Origin: Pyrocephalus nanus | Taxonomy: Eukaryota > Chordata > Aves > Passeriformes > Tyrannidae | DNA: 64,000 nucleotides | Direction: 5' to 3' | Assembly: GCA_038380795.1 (NCBI GenBank) | Contig: CM076280.1 | Span: forward strand, 4,575,501 to 4,639,500 | Part shown: positions 1 through 12,300 of the stretch, piece by piece | How the letters are laid out: each line of letters starts with the position of its first letter | Numbering within the stretch: the first letter of the stretch is position 1 | Notes under the pieces: generated by a model | The model's database searches: none | Told to the model about the DNA's origin: nothing | The model's input: the letters and a program-made list of their open reading frames with translations, nothing else | Program-made: the position numbers and the translations under genes

Positions 1-3000
1 GATTGACAAGAGGTTGTATAAATCAGTCAAAGGGAATCCTCCAGGCATTCCCTCTTGTGGGAAGATCCCACAGTGCTCTCTGGCCTTGATCATTCTGTCT
101 CTCGATGTTTGTGTACAGAATGTGTGGGTGGGAGACGAGCTGGATTTGAACCTCTGAGAGGAACAGACATCAGCTCCTTTAATTGAAAGCAGCTTCCTAG
201 GGAGGGGTATGACATGGGCTTCCAGTAACTAGACACAAATAGTCCCTGCATACTTTGGAGCACACGCTAAGCTCCTGTAGATCCCATTGCTCTGTGGGTC
301 TGAGAATCTGGATAAGCCCCAGTGAGTGAAGTTTGGAGTCCTGTATGATGCTGTCATTCTTCAAAGCGAATACTTTAGAGCTTGGTAACACCCTGAAATG
401 AGAAGTATGTCTATCTGTTCTTCCCTCCACAGCTGTCAGGTGCCTTAGCTGCTGTTTTGCATCACTGTGCTAAACTGGAGAGTACATTAGGAAATAATTT
501 ATTTCTTATAAGTGTGAATTCCTATGAATAGCCGTGAGAAGAGATGATGTTCTGTCTTCCAGGCCATTGGAACCTGCAGCTTAAAAGTGGTACTGCAGAA
601 ATCATAAAATCATTCAGTTTAGAATAAAGACCTCTAGGATCACTAAGTCCAACCATTAACCTAAATAATATGGGCCTTCAGGCTGTTGCCACATTCTAGG
701 GATGCCTTAAAGGCAGAAGTGTGACAAACTCTCCCAGCAGACGGTTCTCAGACTTGTCAGTGGTGGTGTGGCACTCATTGCCTGGGTAGAGTTGAAGTGG
801 GGATGTATTTTTACCATGCATGTTAGAGCCTGTTGGGATGGTGGAATCTGCAGGTGACAGGGACTGTTTATCCACTCGTATTGTTATTGCAGAATCTTCA
901 AGAACTTTTTTGCCATTAGCTAAGTTCACTAGCTGACAGCTAGTGCAGAAGAGGCTCTTGTAGCCACTCATCTCTGTTAGACTTCTCCCACACTTCTCAA
1001 TTATACTCTTCTAAAAGAACCTTTTACCCCAGGACCACTTTGAAACACTTATCTGGGTAGCGATGGCTCAGCCTCAGCAGGGGGAAGCTTATCTAACCTG
1101 TTCAAACCAGGCCAGTCTGACAGTCCACACACCTCGGCTCACGTGGCTCGAACACAGGCTCTTTATGCAATGCCCAGATTTTTGCTAATATTCCCAGGCA
1201 GAAGCAGAAAGTGCTGGAGTTCACACGCGCACACAAATCAAACAAGGCATTTAAAAGTTATCAGAGACTTCCAACCCACCTCAGCGGGGGTTTATTTTGG
1301 GTTTGATTCAAAGTTTTTGGTGAAGGTCTGGGTGATTTCTTCATGCAGGTTTTCACTCATCCATTAAGTGGCACTTAAAAAGCGCCGAACGTCAGTGCTT
1401 GTGTTTCTCTCCACCACCTTTTTGGACCAGTAGAGCAGGAGGAGATGTTAGAATAAGAACAGAATCATATAAAAGTAATGAGACCTTTGTTCATGTCGAA
1501 GAACTCTCTGACCATATAAATTGCAGATGTGGGTAAGATAAATTCTCTGGCTGGAGAGGTATTAAAATAAAAACCATGCTCCCAACAAGAGACGGGCTGC
1601 TGAAAACGCAAGAAGGGAGAGTTGCGAAATGGTACATGTCGAATTGCTGGCCTGGATTTCAAATGCCAAAGATAGTTTATGTAAAGCCTTGCTCTGCTGT
1701 AAAATGTAACAGTATCCACTGGCTAGCCTCAATGAAGCTTGGTCCCAGTTGTTTCAAAAAATAAATAAACTAAAAATCTTCTTCCAGCCCATTAAAGCTG
1801 ATTTAAGTTTTGCCCATAGATTCCTCTGTGCTGGATCTTGAGGGACTCAGATTATAGAGGGGATTACCTCACTTTCAGCCAATCTGGTTTCTCATTCCCA
1901 GGCATCCCAGGCTCTCTTTGCACTGCCCAGACTTTGCCTTGCCGAGACCAAGAGGGCATTTCCATGCAAAGTTATTGAGTGGATGTGGGATTTTGAATGG
2001 TCAAAAGCATCTCTGTTAATTCTCCTGTTTCTTTTCAGAGTTTTCTTTTTGGTTTAATAATCAGGGACATTGATTAGGGGAACAGCTTTACTGACAGAAC
2101 ATCACCACCTGATTGCTCAGTTCAGGCTCTGATCTTGGAAAGAAAATTAAAAGTGCCCCCAATACAATATTACTCCTGTTAGCACCCAGCCCAGGTAGTC
2201 TGTGGGATCCATCCACAAGTGCTGGGGATGGTTTGGTCTCTTGGGTTACAGTTGTAGCTCCACTGCCACTATTCTGTGTGCCCACAAGGAATTCCCTCTT
2301 ATCCCCATGAGTGGTGAGTCCCAACAGGTTCACCCTTCAGGTGTTCCTAGAGCCTCAGCAGGAATCATCATTCTAATGCAGGAGTAACTTTTTGCATGGT
2401 GGACATTTCTTTCCTCATGTTTGCAGGGAGGGATTGATAGCTGTGGCTGTGCACATTTCTTTCTTGAAGCAGCTTCACTGAACCATCCCTTCCAGCTTCA
2501 TTTTCACATCTTACACACTGATGGCACTGCAAACTTCTCTGGTACTCAGGTTCTGGCACTTCCTTTGAACTTTTCATCTGTGGGATTTTTTCACTTGGGA
2601 TTTGTCTACTTGTTCTTTACTGAAAAGAGCAGTTTGCTTCTAATCTCACTGCTGCCTGCCATGGAGAGGTGCAGAAGAAGGTGATTCCACTTGCAGAACG
2701 AGTTAGCAAAAGAGGAAACCAGTTTGCTCAAATTGGGTTGTAGAGGCAGGACTTTCCTGGCTACCAAGTTCACACGTCCATCTCTAACTCCCCTGGGGTT
2801 ACAGGAACACTGGGTTTAAAAAGGGCAGTGCTGGAGCCCTGTGGAGGCATCTCCAGACTGTCTGTGCTGTGAGCTGGGACGTTCAGAAGTGATCATCACT
2901 TTGACTCCAGTGGGAAGAGCCGTGGTCTCTTTAGGTGGGAAGCAAAGTTGTTCTAAATGCTGTCAAAGACCTCTCACCAAATCCAGAGGACACTGCTGAC

Positions 3001-3222
3001 TGCCATCCACCTGCTGGGAGCCTTTAGCTCCTGTTCACTTTTCAGTTTTTCTTATTGAGGTGAAGGACCTGGAAACTTCTGAATAATCTCAAGGTGTTCA
3101 GAGGTGTCATTATGGTGTGTTATTTTATTCTAGCAGTGCACCTGGACTTTTTCCCCCCACTTTAAGGAGCCATAACCTTTCCTTACTGTCATCTATGTCT
3201 GTTTTGGTGCTTCTTTTTCCAG
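1..3222 (+). other. PAPPA: PAPPA intron upstream of exon a (3' part)
   Basis: Non-coding sequence that ends in a clear pyrimidine tract and CAG acceptor at 3220-3222. The 5' end of the intron is outside the window. I see a short old CR1 fragment near 600-664 and nothing else I can name. Short open frames here have no family resemblance. Confidence 0.85.
600..664 (-). repeat. Old CR1 LINE 3'-end fragment
   Basis: The stretch has the order typical of a reversed CR1 3' end in birds: an AATCATARAATCAT-like start, then GACCTCTAGGATCA and AAGTCCAACC. It is short and diverged, and the match is from memory of the family consensus. Confidence 0.55.
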
Positions 3223-3336
3223 ATGTGTCGAACTAAGGTGATTGACTTGAATGATGGTGTCTCCCAGTACGCCTGGTACCCCTGCACAGCCAACTTCCAG
3301 TACTCCCACATGACACAGACCATTTTCTGGCTCAAG
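3223..3336 (+). CDS. PAPPA: PAPPA exon a (residues 1-38 of the window protein)
   Basis: 114 nt, phase 0 at both ends. The acceptor is TTTTTCCAG and the donor AAG|GTAGGA. It encodes MCRTKVIDL through FWLK, in the region between the protease domain and the CCP modules. The first codon is an ATG, but this is an internal methionine: a good acceptor precedes it, and the protein's signal peptide and catalytic domain lie far upstream. Both ends being phase 0 means skipping this exon would keep the frame. Confidence 0.95.
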
Positions 3337-6300
3337 GTAGGAAGTGCACATGTCATTCCGAGGTTTCCTCTTTGCCTGCCTGCACAAAGTTTCTCCAGCG
3401 GGCAAAATATCACTGGGACAGCCTTCCCAGGACCGAAGCTGCTCCTTTCTTTGAAGTATGTTTGGAGCAAAACAGCAAAACAATGTCTCTGAGCAATGTC
3501 TGGAGACTCCAGTGGTGAAGTCCCCTCCCATGTGACGAGGCTATTGAATTTCTGAGGGGTTACAGCTGCAGGGCTGTTTGACTTTAGTTTATCTAGTTTG
3601 TGTAGGAGAGATTGGAAGAGAAGATTTCTGTGTGACCTGGGATGGGAATTGCCCTTTTAAAAGCCCTGAACTGACTCCTGGGGATTTTTTTTAAAGCCCA
3701 CCACAATTCCCCACCTCAGGCTTTGTGGTTTTTTTTGCTTTCCCAGGCTTATTTTTCCCAGCCTATGGTAGCTGCAGCAGTCCTAGTTCACCTGGTCACT
3801 GATGGCACCTACTACCTGGATCAGAAGCAGGAGACCATTGGTGTGCAGCTGTTTGACACCAAAGAGCAAAGCCACGATCTTGGTAAGACTGTATTTTATT
3901 AAACTCCCTCCTTACTGCTTGCTTAATCTGATGATGACCCTGCTCACAAACTGACCAGTACTCCTGCTCAGTTTTTTTTCAGAATTAGACAAAAATGTGC
4001 TTGTTTAATGCTCCAAGCCCTGAGTCTCACTAGAGTATGTTTGAATTTGATGCATCATTTTATGCAGACATTTCTCCATAGCTGTTCAATGTGTGCTCAG
4101 AAGTGATTAGCTCCTTTTTAGTCATTAAAATCAGCACTATCTCAGTGCTTCACACCAGCACTGCCCTGGAGAGACACTGATGGTGATACAGATGAATCCC
4201 TTGGTAGCAGGGAGGGAGGGACATGCTCCAGCTGCTGCTGCAAAAACCACTCCTGCCTCACAGGGTGTGTTGGGTGATCTCTAGTCCCACTTGCAGGGAG
4301 GTTTCCACAGCTATTTAGTGGCCAACATTCTTCATGTGAAGTATTTCAGGTCTGATGATGGTCTAACACCAGGGCCCTGGTGTGGCCTCAGGCAGAGGTG
4401 CCTGACAGAGGCTGTGGATCTGCAGTTGTGCTGAAGTGCCAGGATGGACCATTTTTGTCTCTACCCTTGGCAGGGTAGAGAGGCCAGGGCCCCAAACCTG
4501 TCTGGTGAATGATTCAGGTTGCATTTAAGCTCCAGGACCAAGGAGCTCTCCCTAGCTCCCAACTCTGTGTCATGGCAGGACTTGCCTAATCCCTTTCCTG
4601 TTGTTCTCTGCATTTTTTTTTTTTTTTTTTTTTTTTTTTTCATTGGGAAGAAAGCTGGCCAGGTCACCCCGAGAGCAGTTTTAAAGGAAACACAACTCCC
4701 ACCCACCAACTTTCTGGTTTATCTTAACTTTTCAGTTTTGACAAGCTGACACTCAAATGAGCTTCCTGCTAGAAGGGACACACACAGTGACAGGTGTTGG
4801 ATGAGCATCTGGGATAATACGGAATTCAGTGGGGTGTGGAGGAAAAGAAAGAAAATATGTGTGGTGTCTGTTGTCCAGGAATAAACTGAGATTTGTAGCA
4901 AGTTGTGCAGGTTGAGTCAGGATAGCTCCCAGTTTGCCAGAGCCCTTGGATTAATCTTATCCTCCTCCTTTCGCAAAACAGTGGCACATAACTCTTTCCC
5001 TCTGAGAAATAAATGATGGAGACACGAGCTGCCAACAAATACTTAATGTGACATTTTATAGGGACACACAGACAGATTGTGAGATGAAGAGAACAAGAAA
5101 GAGGAGCAAAGAGGAAACTAAGGGTTAGGTTTTGAAATCCTCAATGAAGTTGCAACATAAGTTTGGCAGGGCTCATCCTGATGCCTGGACATCCTCAGAA
5201 ATGCTCCCTTCATCACGGAAAAGCCCCTCTGACCTTTCAGAAGAGGCTGCCTGGAGCAGGGGAGAGGTGTAGGTAGGCTACCCAGCAGTTCTCACTCAGG
5301 CAGAGCTCCCCATTGCTGTTTTGTCTGAGTTCTGGCTCTGGCATTAAGTCCTTTTCCTGGATATTGTATTTCATGTGTTTGAATTGTCACCTTGGAAAGC
5401 TGGAAACTGCAGCTGAGGTGCAAGTGTTGGCATGCACTGGGTGCAGGATTAACTTCAGACAGTCAATCAGTCTTATGTAGAAATTAGTGGCAAACTAAAA
5501 GTCCATCCAAAAGGAACTAGCAATAATTTAAAGCTCCATCAATCCTCAGTGTGCTAAAGACACTCCCATGAGCAAAACACATCCTATCCAGACCTGCAGT
5601 TTTCACCTTGATCAGAACAAGTTTTTACCATATGGACTCCCAGAAAATAATGTGAAGCTTATTCTGAGTCTTGGTAGGAGATGGAAAGGTTGGGATGCCA
5701 AATACTTCAGCTCTGTTAATTCAGAGCCATTGTAGACACCAGGGTTCACCTGCTGAGCATCAAATAGGTGGGTGCAGAGCTCCAGAAATGGGGGTGATCA
5801 TGAGGCAGCTCTGATTCCCTACATGGTCACCATGAGAAGTCTTCAGTTCCCAAAGGCAGGTGAGTTGCAGGACCCTGACCTGTTGAGCTCCCGTTTACCT
5901 TGTGTGGGTCAGAAAGCAGCAGCAAGTGCAGCACAGCTCTGAGGGTCTGTTTGGTTGTGGACACCACCTGAGAGAGAGGAATGAAATGGAAGTGAATAAA
6001 CAGCCTCATACCATAAGTTCTTTCTTGGCTTTCCATCAGAGAAGGCAGAAACTTCCAAGGAATTTGGGAACCCGGGATTTTGAGTATTAACTGCACCTGT
6101 TTGTAAGTGAGAAACGTGCACCGTTCCACAAGGAGCTGATATCAAAAGGCCTGTGGGAGGCAAGTAGACAGGGAGGTTATTCCAGGGTCAGGTGAAGACC
6201 AAAACAAAAAGAGAGTTGCTTTTTCAATTTTTTATTTTTTATTTTTTATTACAGGAAGATTTTTTTTAAGCAGAGGGTGGGAGATAAAAGTTTTAAAGAG

Positions 6301-9300
6301 CGTGGTAAAAAAGTCTTAATTCACAGGAAATCACTTTCTAAGGAGAAAAATGAAAACTTTTTTATTCTCCCCCCTTTGAGTCAAGAAATCTGAACTGGGG
6401 GAAAAAAAAAAGTAATAATAACAGAAATCCCTGAGCCAGTTAAACATGCAAATAGAGTTTACTTTATTTTCAAATTTGTAAGTGTGTCAGGGTAGCCAAA
6501 GGGCCTGGGCCAAAGCCATTGCTGGGGGAGCTCCAGTGAAGCAAATGGATCTGGAGCCAAGCTGATCCTCGGAGTGATGCCACGGAGCTGCAGAGGCCGG
6601 GCTTTGCAGGCAGCATCAGGCCATAAATCTCAATTAATGAATTTTGAGGCCAGCAGACAGCTGTCTGTCTTCTGCCTTACCCCTGAGATGGATTTGGCCC
6701 ATTTGAATTCAGGTTGCCTCTACTTGAAGGTGGGAAATTCTTCCCAGCTCTCACTGAGTGCCTCGTCTGCTGGAGAAAAGGGATTAAGAGGTCTCCTTGC
6801 CAGCTCTCTGGTGTTTCTGTGCACCTCAACCTTGAGACATTTTTATTTTCCCAAGGCACTGTTTCCTTCTCAAGTGAGATCCCCTGCAAAATCCTCAGTG
6901 GGACCATCACCCTCATTTCTCTCTCCAGCACCATCTTTGCCTTTTCCACCCAAGTGTAAGATAACCTAAGGCTCAAAACCAAATAAAAAAAAAAATAAAT
7001 CAAAAGTGGGCACATTTAGTGTAGAGCTCCTGCAGAGGAGTTTACCACTGAGTGCTAATGACATGCACAGCTCCAAACAAGCCACTGGTGCCCTGCCCCT
7101 GGTGCACAAAGCCACCCAGCCTGCCGGCACCGTTTGATGCGCCGGATAAAGGCTCCAACTGTCCTCTCCCAGACCAGTTTGACAATAGTGCAACTCTGCT
7201 TCCTCCGTGATGGTTGCTCCTGATTTAACGGGGCACAATAGAAACGTAGCTGTGGTCTAAAGAAACGGCTCTGAGAGCCTGTGCCGCGCTTGTGGAGAGA
7301 ATGGCAGCCTTTCTTCAGCTGTCTGGAGGGATATACTTCTCCACTAAGCTCTCCAGAGTGATTTGGGAAGCCCCTCCAGGCAGCTTACCATAACTTTTCA
7401 GCTCTATAGGGCCATTCCTGTGGGTGAAATGCCTCTGAAGTGCCCACGGCTTCGGGAAGCAATTGTGTAAAGTCTGACCCTTCCTCTGATCTTGTCTCTC
7501 CTCTGGCAGGTGTCCACGTCCTGAGCTGCAGGAACAATCCCCTGATTATCCCCGTCATCCATGACCTCAGTCACCCTTTTTATCACACCCAGGCTGTCCT
7601 CATTAGCTTCAGCTCCCAGTTTGTGGCCATCTCCGGGGTGGCCCTGCGTTCCTTCCACAACTTCGACCCCATCACCATCAGCAGCTGCCAGCGAGGACAG
7701 ACCTACAGCCCGGCGGAGCAGAGGTGAGCCCGTCATCCCCTTCCTTCTGCCTTGCCACCCACCGCCCCCCACACCGGCCGGGGGTCAGGGGGAGGCAGGA
7801 GGGGCACAGCAGCTGAACCCTGCTGACCCTTTTGTGTGGCCGCCGAAAAACCCATTGATCGGGATGGATGGGACATTTAACCCGCACGGGGGATGCCGTT
7901 AGTGAATTATTTCCTCTTCCTTCCTCCTCCCTCTTTCATCCCGAGCTCGGAGCTGGGGGCCAGTTAACTCTGCGTGCTCTCCCCAGCCCGGCATCGCTCT
8001 GGCCGCTCGCACACCGCTCCGACCCGAACCGCTTTGTGCTGCCGAAGGGCCACGGGGACCTCCCACGGAAGCGATTCCGTGGAGACAAAGTGATGCTTGT
8101 GCCCCAGCAGGGCCGGATCCTGCCAGGTGCTCAGCAGATCTGTGGCCATCGGCAATCTGCAGGGCCTTTACGGCCAGGCAAGGGCCCTCAGCACCCCTCT
8201 GGATCCGGCCCCCGGCTCTGAAAAGCTCTGTGGGACCCCCCAGGATGAAAGGTTTATGGCTACCGTTTTATTCTTGTTGTTATTACAGACACATCAATAG
8301 ATCACCACCAACCCCTCTCAGTCTCTGCTTTACAGCATCCCACAGAGATTGTGACCTTTCCTGGCCTCTGGTGCGGCAGCTTCATGGATCCTTTCAGCGA
8401 GGCAGTGAAAAGAAGGGGAGAGAATTTAGCAAAACCCCTGAAAGAATAATTTTCTTTTTCTTCCTTTGTGAATTCAAAGTTGTGAGCAGTCGTCATACCA
8501 TAGCAGCAGCAATAGTAAAACAAGTTGCATATCCCAGCAAACCTCTGCTCAGCCTCCTAAGCAAGCTGTCAGGTTTTTTGATAATGTTCTGGCTTGTTTT
8601 GAGGGCCTGCTTTTATTCCAGGAAAGGCAGGAGGGTGAGAAGGGGGAGAGGGAAGGGAAAATAAAATAAAAAAAAGAAGAGCATATCTATAGCTAAATCA
8701 ATCCAGTCAGTGTGTTCTGACCTAGATTCAAGGCGTCTGATCATTCTGTGCAATAGGTTGTTTAAATTCAGAGGCCCAAAGACAGCAGGATCAGGTTTCA
8801 GATGAGAAGTCTGGTTGTGGAAGTTTGGCCAATTCCCATTGCAGGACTGGGACAGAAAAAGAGTGAGAAAAACCCACTGGAAGGAGATGGTGAGAAGCAA
8901 CAGGGAGCTCAAGAGGGCTGAGACACAGGACCACATTCCTCCTCCCTCTCAAGTTTTCAGTAGGAATTGAACCATTTGTTCACTTATGGAATTAGAAGTG
9001 CTCTGTGTTTAGAAAGTTATTTCCTTAATAAAAAATGCATTCCCCTAAGGCAAAGCTTCAGTGAACCTCTGCAGCCCAGCAAACCAACCTTTAGAAATCT
9101 CTTGGGGAAGAATCACCCGCCTTTTCCCTCTTATTTTTCTTCTTTTTTTTTTTGGCGTTGTTTTGTTTTCAGGATGCACTGAACCCTCTCAGCCCCTTGC
9201 TCTCAAAAACTTTCATCCGAGCCTTGCTTGTTCAAAGGATTATTTCAATTCTGGATTCGTCATAACGTTTCCCATGTCTGTCAAGGAACCAGAAACTCTC

Positions 9301-12300
9301 TGAAGTAAAGCCCTGATCCAAAGGCCATTGAAAACAGTGGGATTTTTCCACTGGTGACAGTGTACAGTGCAGAATCCCCAATTTTCCCTGTGATAAGATC
9401 ATTTGAGGTGACCATATCTGCTTTCTTCTGTGCAAGAAACTCCAAGCAATTCAGATATGGGAGGTGTAGAGAAAGCTGTGCATTAAGTTGTGCAGCCAGG
9501 AAATAGGTGACACCTTTGCTGTCACTGCTGTCCTTTTCCTTGGATATTTTACCCAATCCAGGAAGAACATAGGAGAGATTTTTTTAAAAGTTATTCTTAA
9601 CCAGCTGAGAAGCTGGATAAGGGTTTTCTGCCTCCTGTGCTCATGGTCTCCCCATCCTGAGAGTGCCAGTTCCATACTGCCAATCCTTGCCTTATCCCCT
9701 TTTCCCCTCTGGTTGCATTTGCCTAATATGATTTTTAGAGTATTTATTTAATTTTTAAAGGAACTTTCCCTCCTATGTGTAAGCATCAATTTGACTGCTT
9801 TCATTTTCCTTAGGTCAACATGGATATTTGTGCCTTCTTTTGGCTTCTCTCTACAAGAGGTATTATTTCTCTCTGTTCAAGGAGAATTATTTTGCTTGGA
9901 GAGGATTTATAGCCAGATACAGACACTTCTAGGCAAGGGTGCAGATTTTAAAACTGAGAGGGAAAAGAAATATATCGGCCCTTAAAAGTTAACACAGTCT
10001 TTATTTTGAAGGTGAATGGATCCCTCCCATGGGTTAGTGAAAACTTAATAACTGAAAATAAAACATGTGCTCACTCTTCTTTCTTGAAGTATGTATTCTA
10101 GTTAATATTTTAGAGAAAAAGGAGCATAAATGTAGAAGTCTCATTGAACTTTATAGGTACCCTTAGTCATCATTACTTCTTTTGAAAATCCATTCCATCC
10201 TCCTAAAGACTTTTATAGAGAGTTTGAGAAAAAACCTACTCTGTACTCTCCATCTGCCGGGTTTTTTTTTCTGCTGCTGCTGACCACGGGCTCTTTTTTC
10301 GTTTTCAGCAGAAGTTTCCCTCACTGCTGGAGATGTGCTGTAAAAATGACAGGCTTTATTTCCACATTTCATCCTCAGACTTAGGTAGTTCTATTCTTCC
10401 ACTTTATACCTCAAAGTGGTATACTTTTATGATTTCCTGTGCAGCCTTGTGGCGTGGACGGTGAAATTGGGTGTGAAGAAGCAGAGGTGTAATTTCCCAC
10501 CCCCGGTGCACCGGGGCTGCCTTTGAGAGCAGTTCTCAAAATTTAGGGTTTTGTCTTTTGCACTGGGTAGGAAACATTCCTGGGGGAGGTCTCCCATCCC
10601 TGGCAGGGCAGTTCTTGTGAAGTGCTGCTTTCCCTCCGTGGCATTTCCCTGCTGTGGTCACCAGACCTGTCCTCTTCTCCATCACACCTGGTGCCATTGC
10701 TCCTCTCCTGGAAACTGCAGTCAGGAGGGATGAAAGCCCAGATAGACACCCAAATTCAGCTGTCAGAATTGCAAGTTTCACGACTTTCCATCTTCCTAAC
10801 CCCTCACTAATTCCGTGTTCATACTGAAGACACGCCCCACAGGCTGCCCACAGCTCCCCAGTCTTCATTCCCCACATGGTACAGCACCTTGTGCTTTCTA
10901 GTCAGCTCAGCAAAAAGATTTCCCTTTCCTTTGTTTGGTTAAATCTTGGCACAAACTCTCTGTTATGGCTTCAAAATTGCTTCTGCAGGGGAGATTTTGG
11001 GTTTACCCCCCTCCATGCATGTGCACACCTGGGTGTTTGACACCTGAGGGGGGGGGCCAGACCCACCCCTGGCCACCACACCATCACCTGCCCTCACTTC
11101 CATGGAAAGCCATCCTCCAAGATTCACCCTTCACTGCCCCAAACAAGCCCCAGGGAGACATAGCCCACTCCAGCTCTTCTCTTTGTCTTGCTCTCTCCTG
11201 CTGTCTGCTTCCCCAACAAGAAATGATGAAGATAAATCTTCAGCCGCAGAACAAATGCAACCGCTCTTTACAACTCCTGTTGTGTTCTTTTTTTTTTTTT
11301 TTTCCCCCTCCTTCTCCTTTTTATAAGGGGAAAAAAAGGGTTTCCTCGTCTCTTTTTGTTGTGAATTAATGCAGCTTTCTCTTTCCCTGCTCGGCCGCCT
11401 TTCCCCTGCCCTGCGTTCTGTCATTAAGCACAATCTCTGTCAGCTTGCTTTGGGTGAAATTAATGAATTTCTCACAGAACTGTTAATCATAGAAGCTTTG
11501 GTCCGTGACATGTGTTATAATTCAATGGGTTTTTAACCTTCGCCCCATTTTGGTAATTGGCAAACGGCATCATTTGGCTTTTATTAAAGTGGAAGGCGAT
11601 GCGTTTTCTTTGTTTGCCTGGACAGACTCTGGCAGGGAGACCTGTGGGGCTGCTAACGCCCAGGGACACAGTCCCACTTCCAAGCTGGCAGGGTGACGGG
11701 GCTTTGAGAGCTTTATCAGTTCAATATGGACCCCCCCAGGCAGGAACAGCTCACACAACGGGGGGCAGGCAGGCTGGAGGCAGAGCCTGTCCCCAAGGAG
11801 GATTTGCCCTGACGCTGGTGGGGACTTGCTGGCTCGTGTTTCTTCTTCCCTCAGAGCCTACCTGGGGTTGGAGGGAGTATTTTCTGTAAATCTCTGTGTT
11901 TAGCTGCATTCTGACTCTTTCAGTTTGAAGTAGGGGTTTGCTGTCAGAAGGACCATAGGTGATACCATCTTTTTGGTCGCTCTCATGACATCAGGTTTGA
12001 AGGCAAACACCTCTTTAGGAAAAGGCTTGATCCTTTCCAGTGGCACAGGTTTACCAGTTCCCACCCAGCCCTCAGGATTTGGGAAGGCATTCTTTGAGAT
12101 TTTGTGTTAATACAAAGAGATGATGTCTTTTAGCTGAAGACTGATGAAGACAAATTCATTGCCACCTTTGTAGTTCATACTTTTGTTTTTTTATTTCTAC
12201 AGCAAGGAATGGGGCTAGCAACATCTGCTTTTCAAAATACTGCATTTTTATTTGTTTTAGAGAGAAAGAACCTGCTCTTGCCTTTAGAGGAACCTCTAGA

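Noticed and set aside
3223..3225. ATG at the start of exon a as a translation start
   Set aside because: It follows a strong acceptor and the protein continues upstream in all pappalysins; it is an internal codon.
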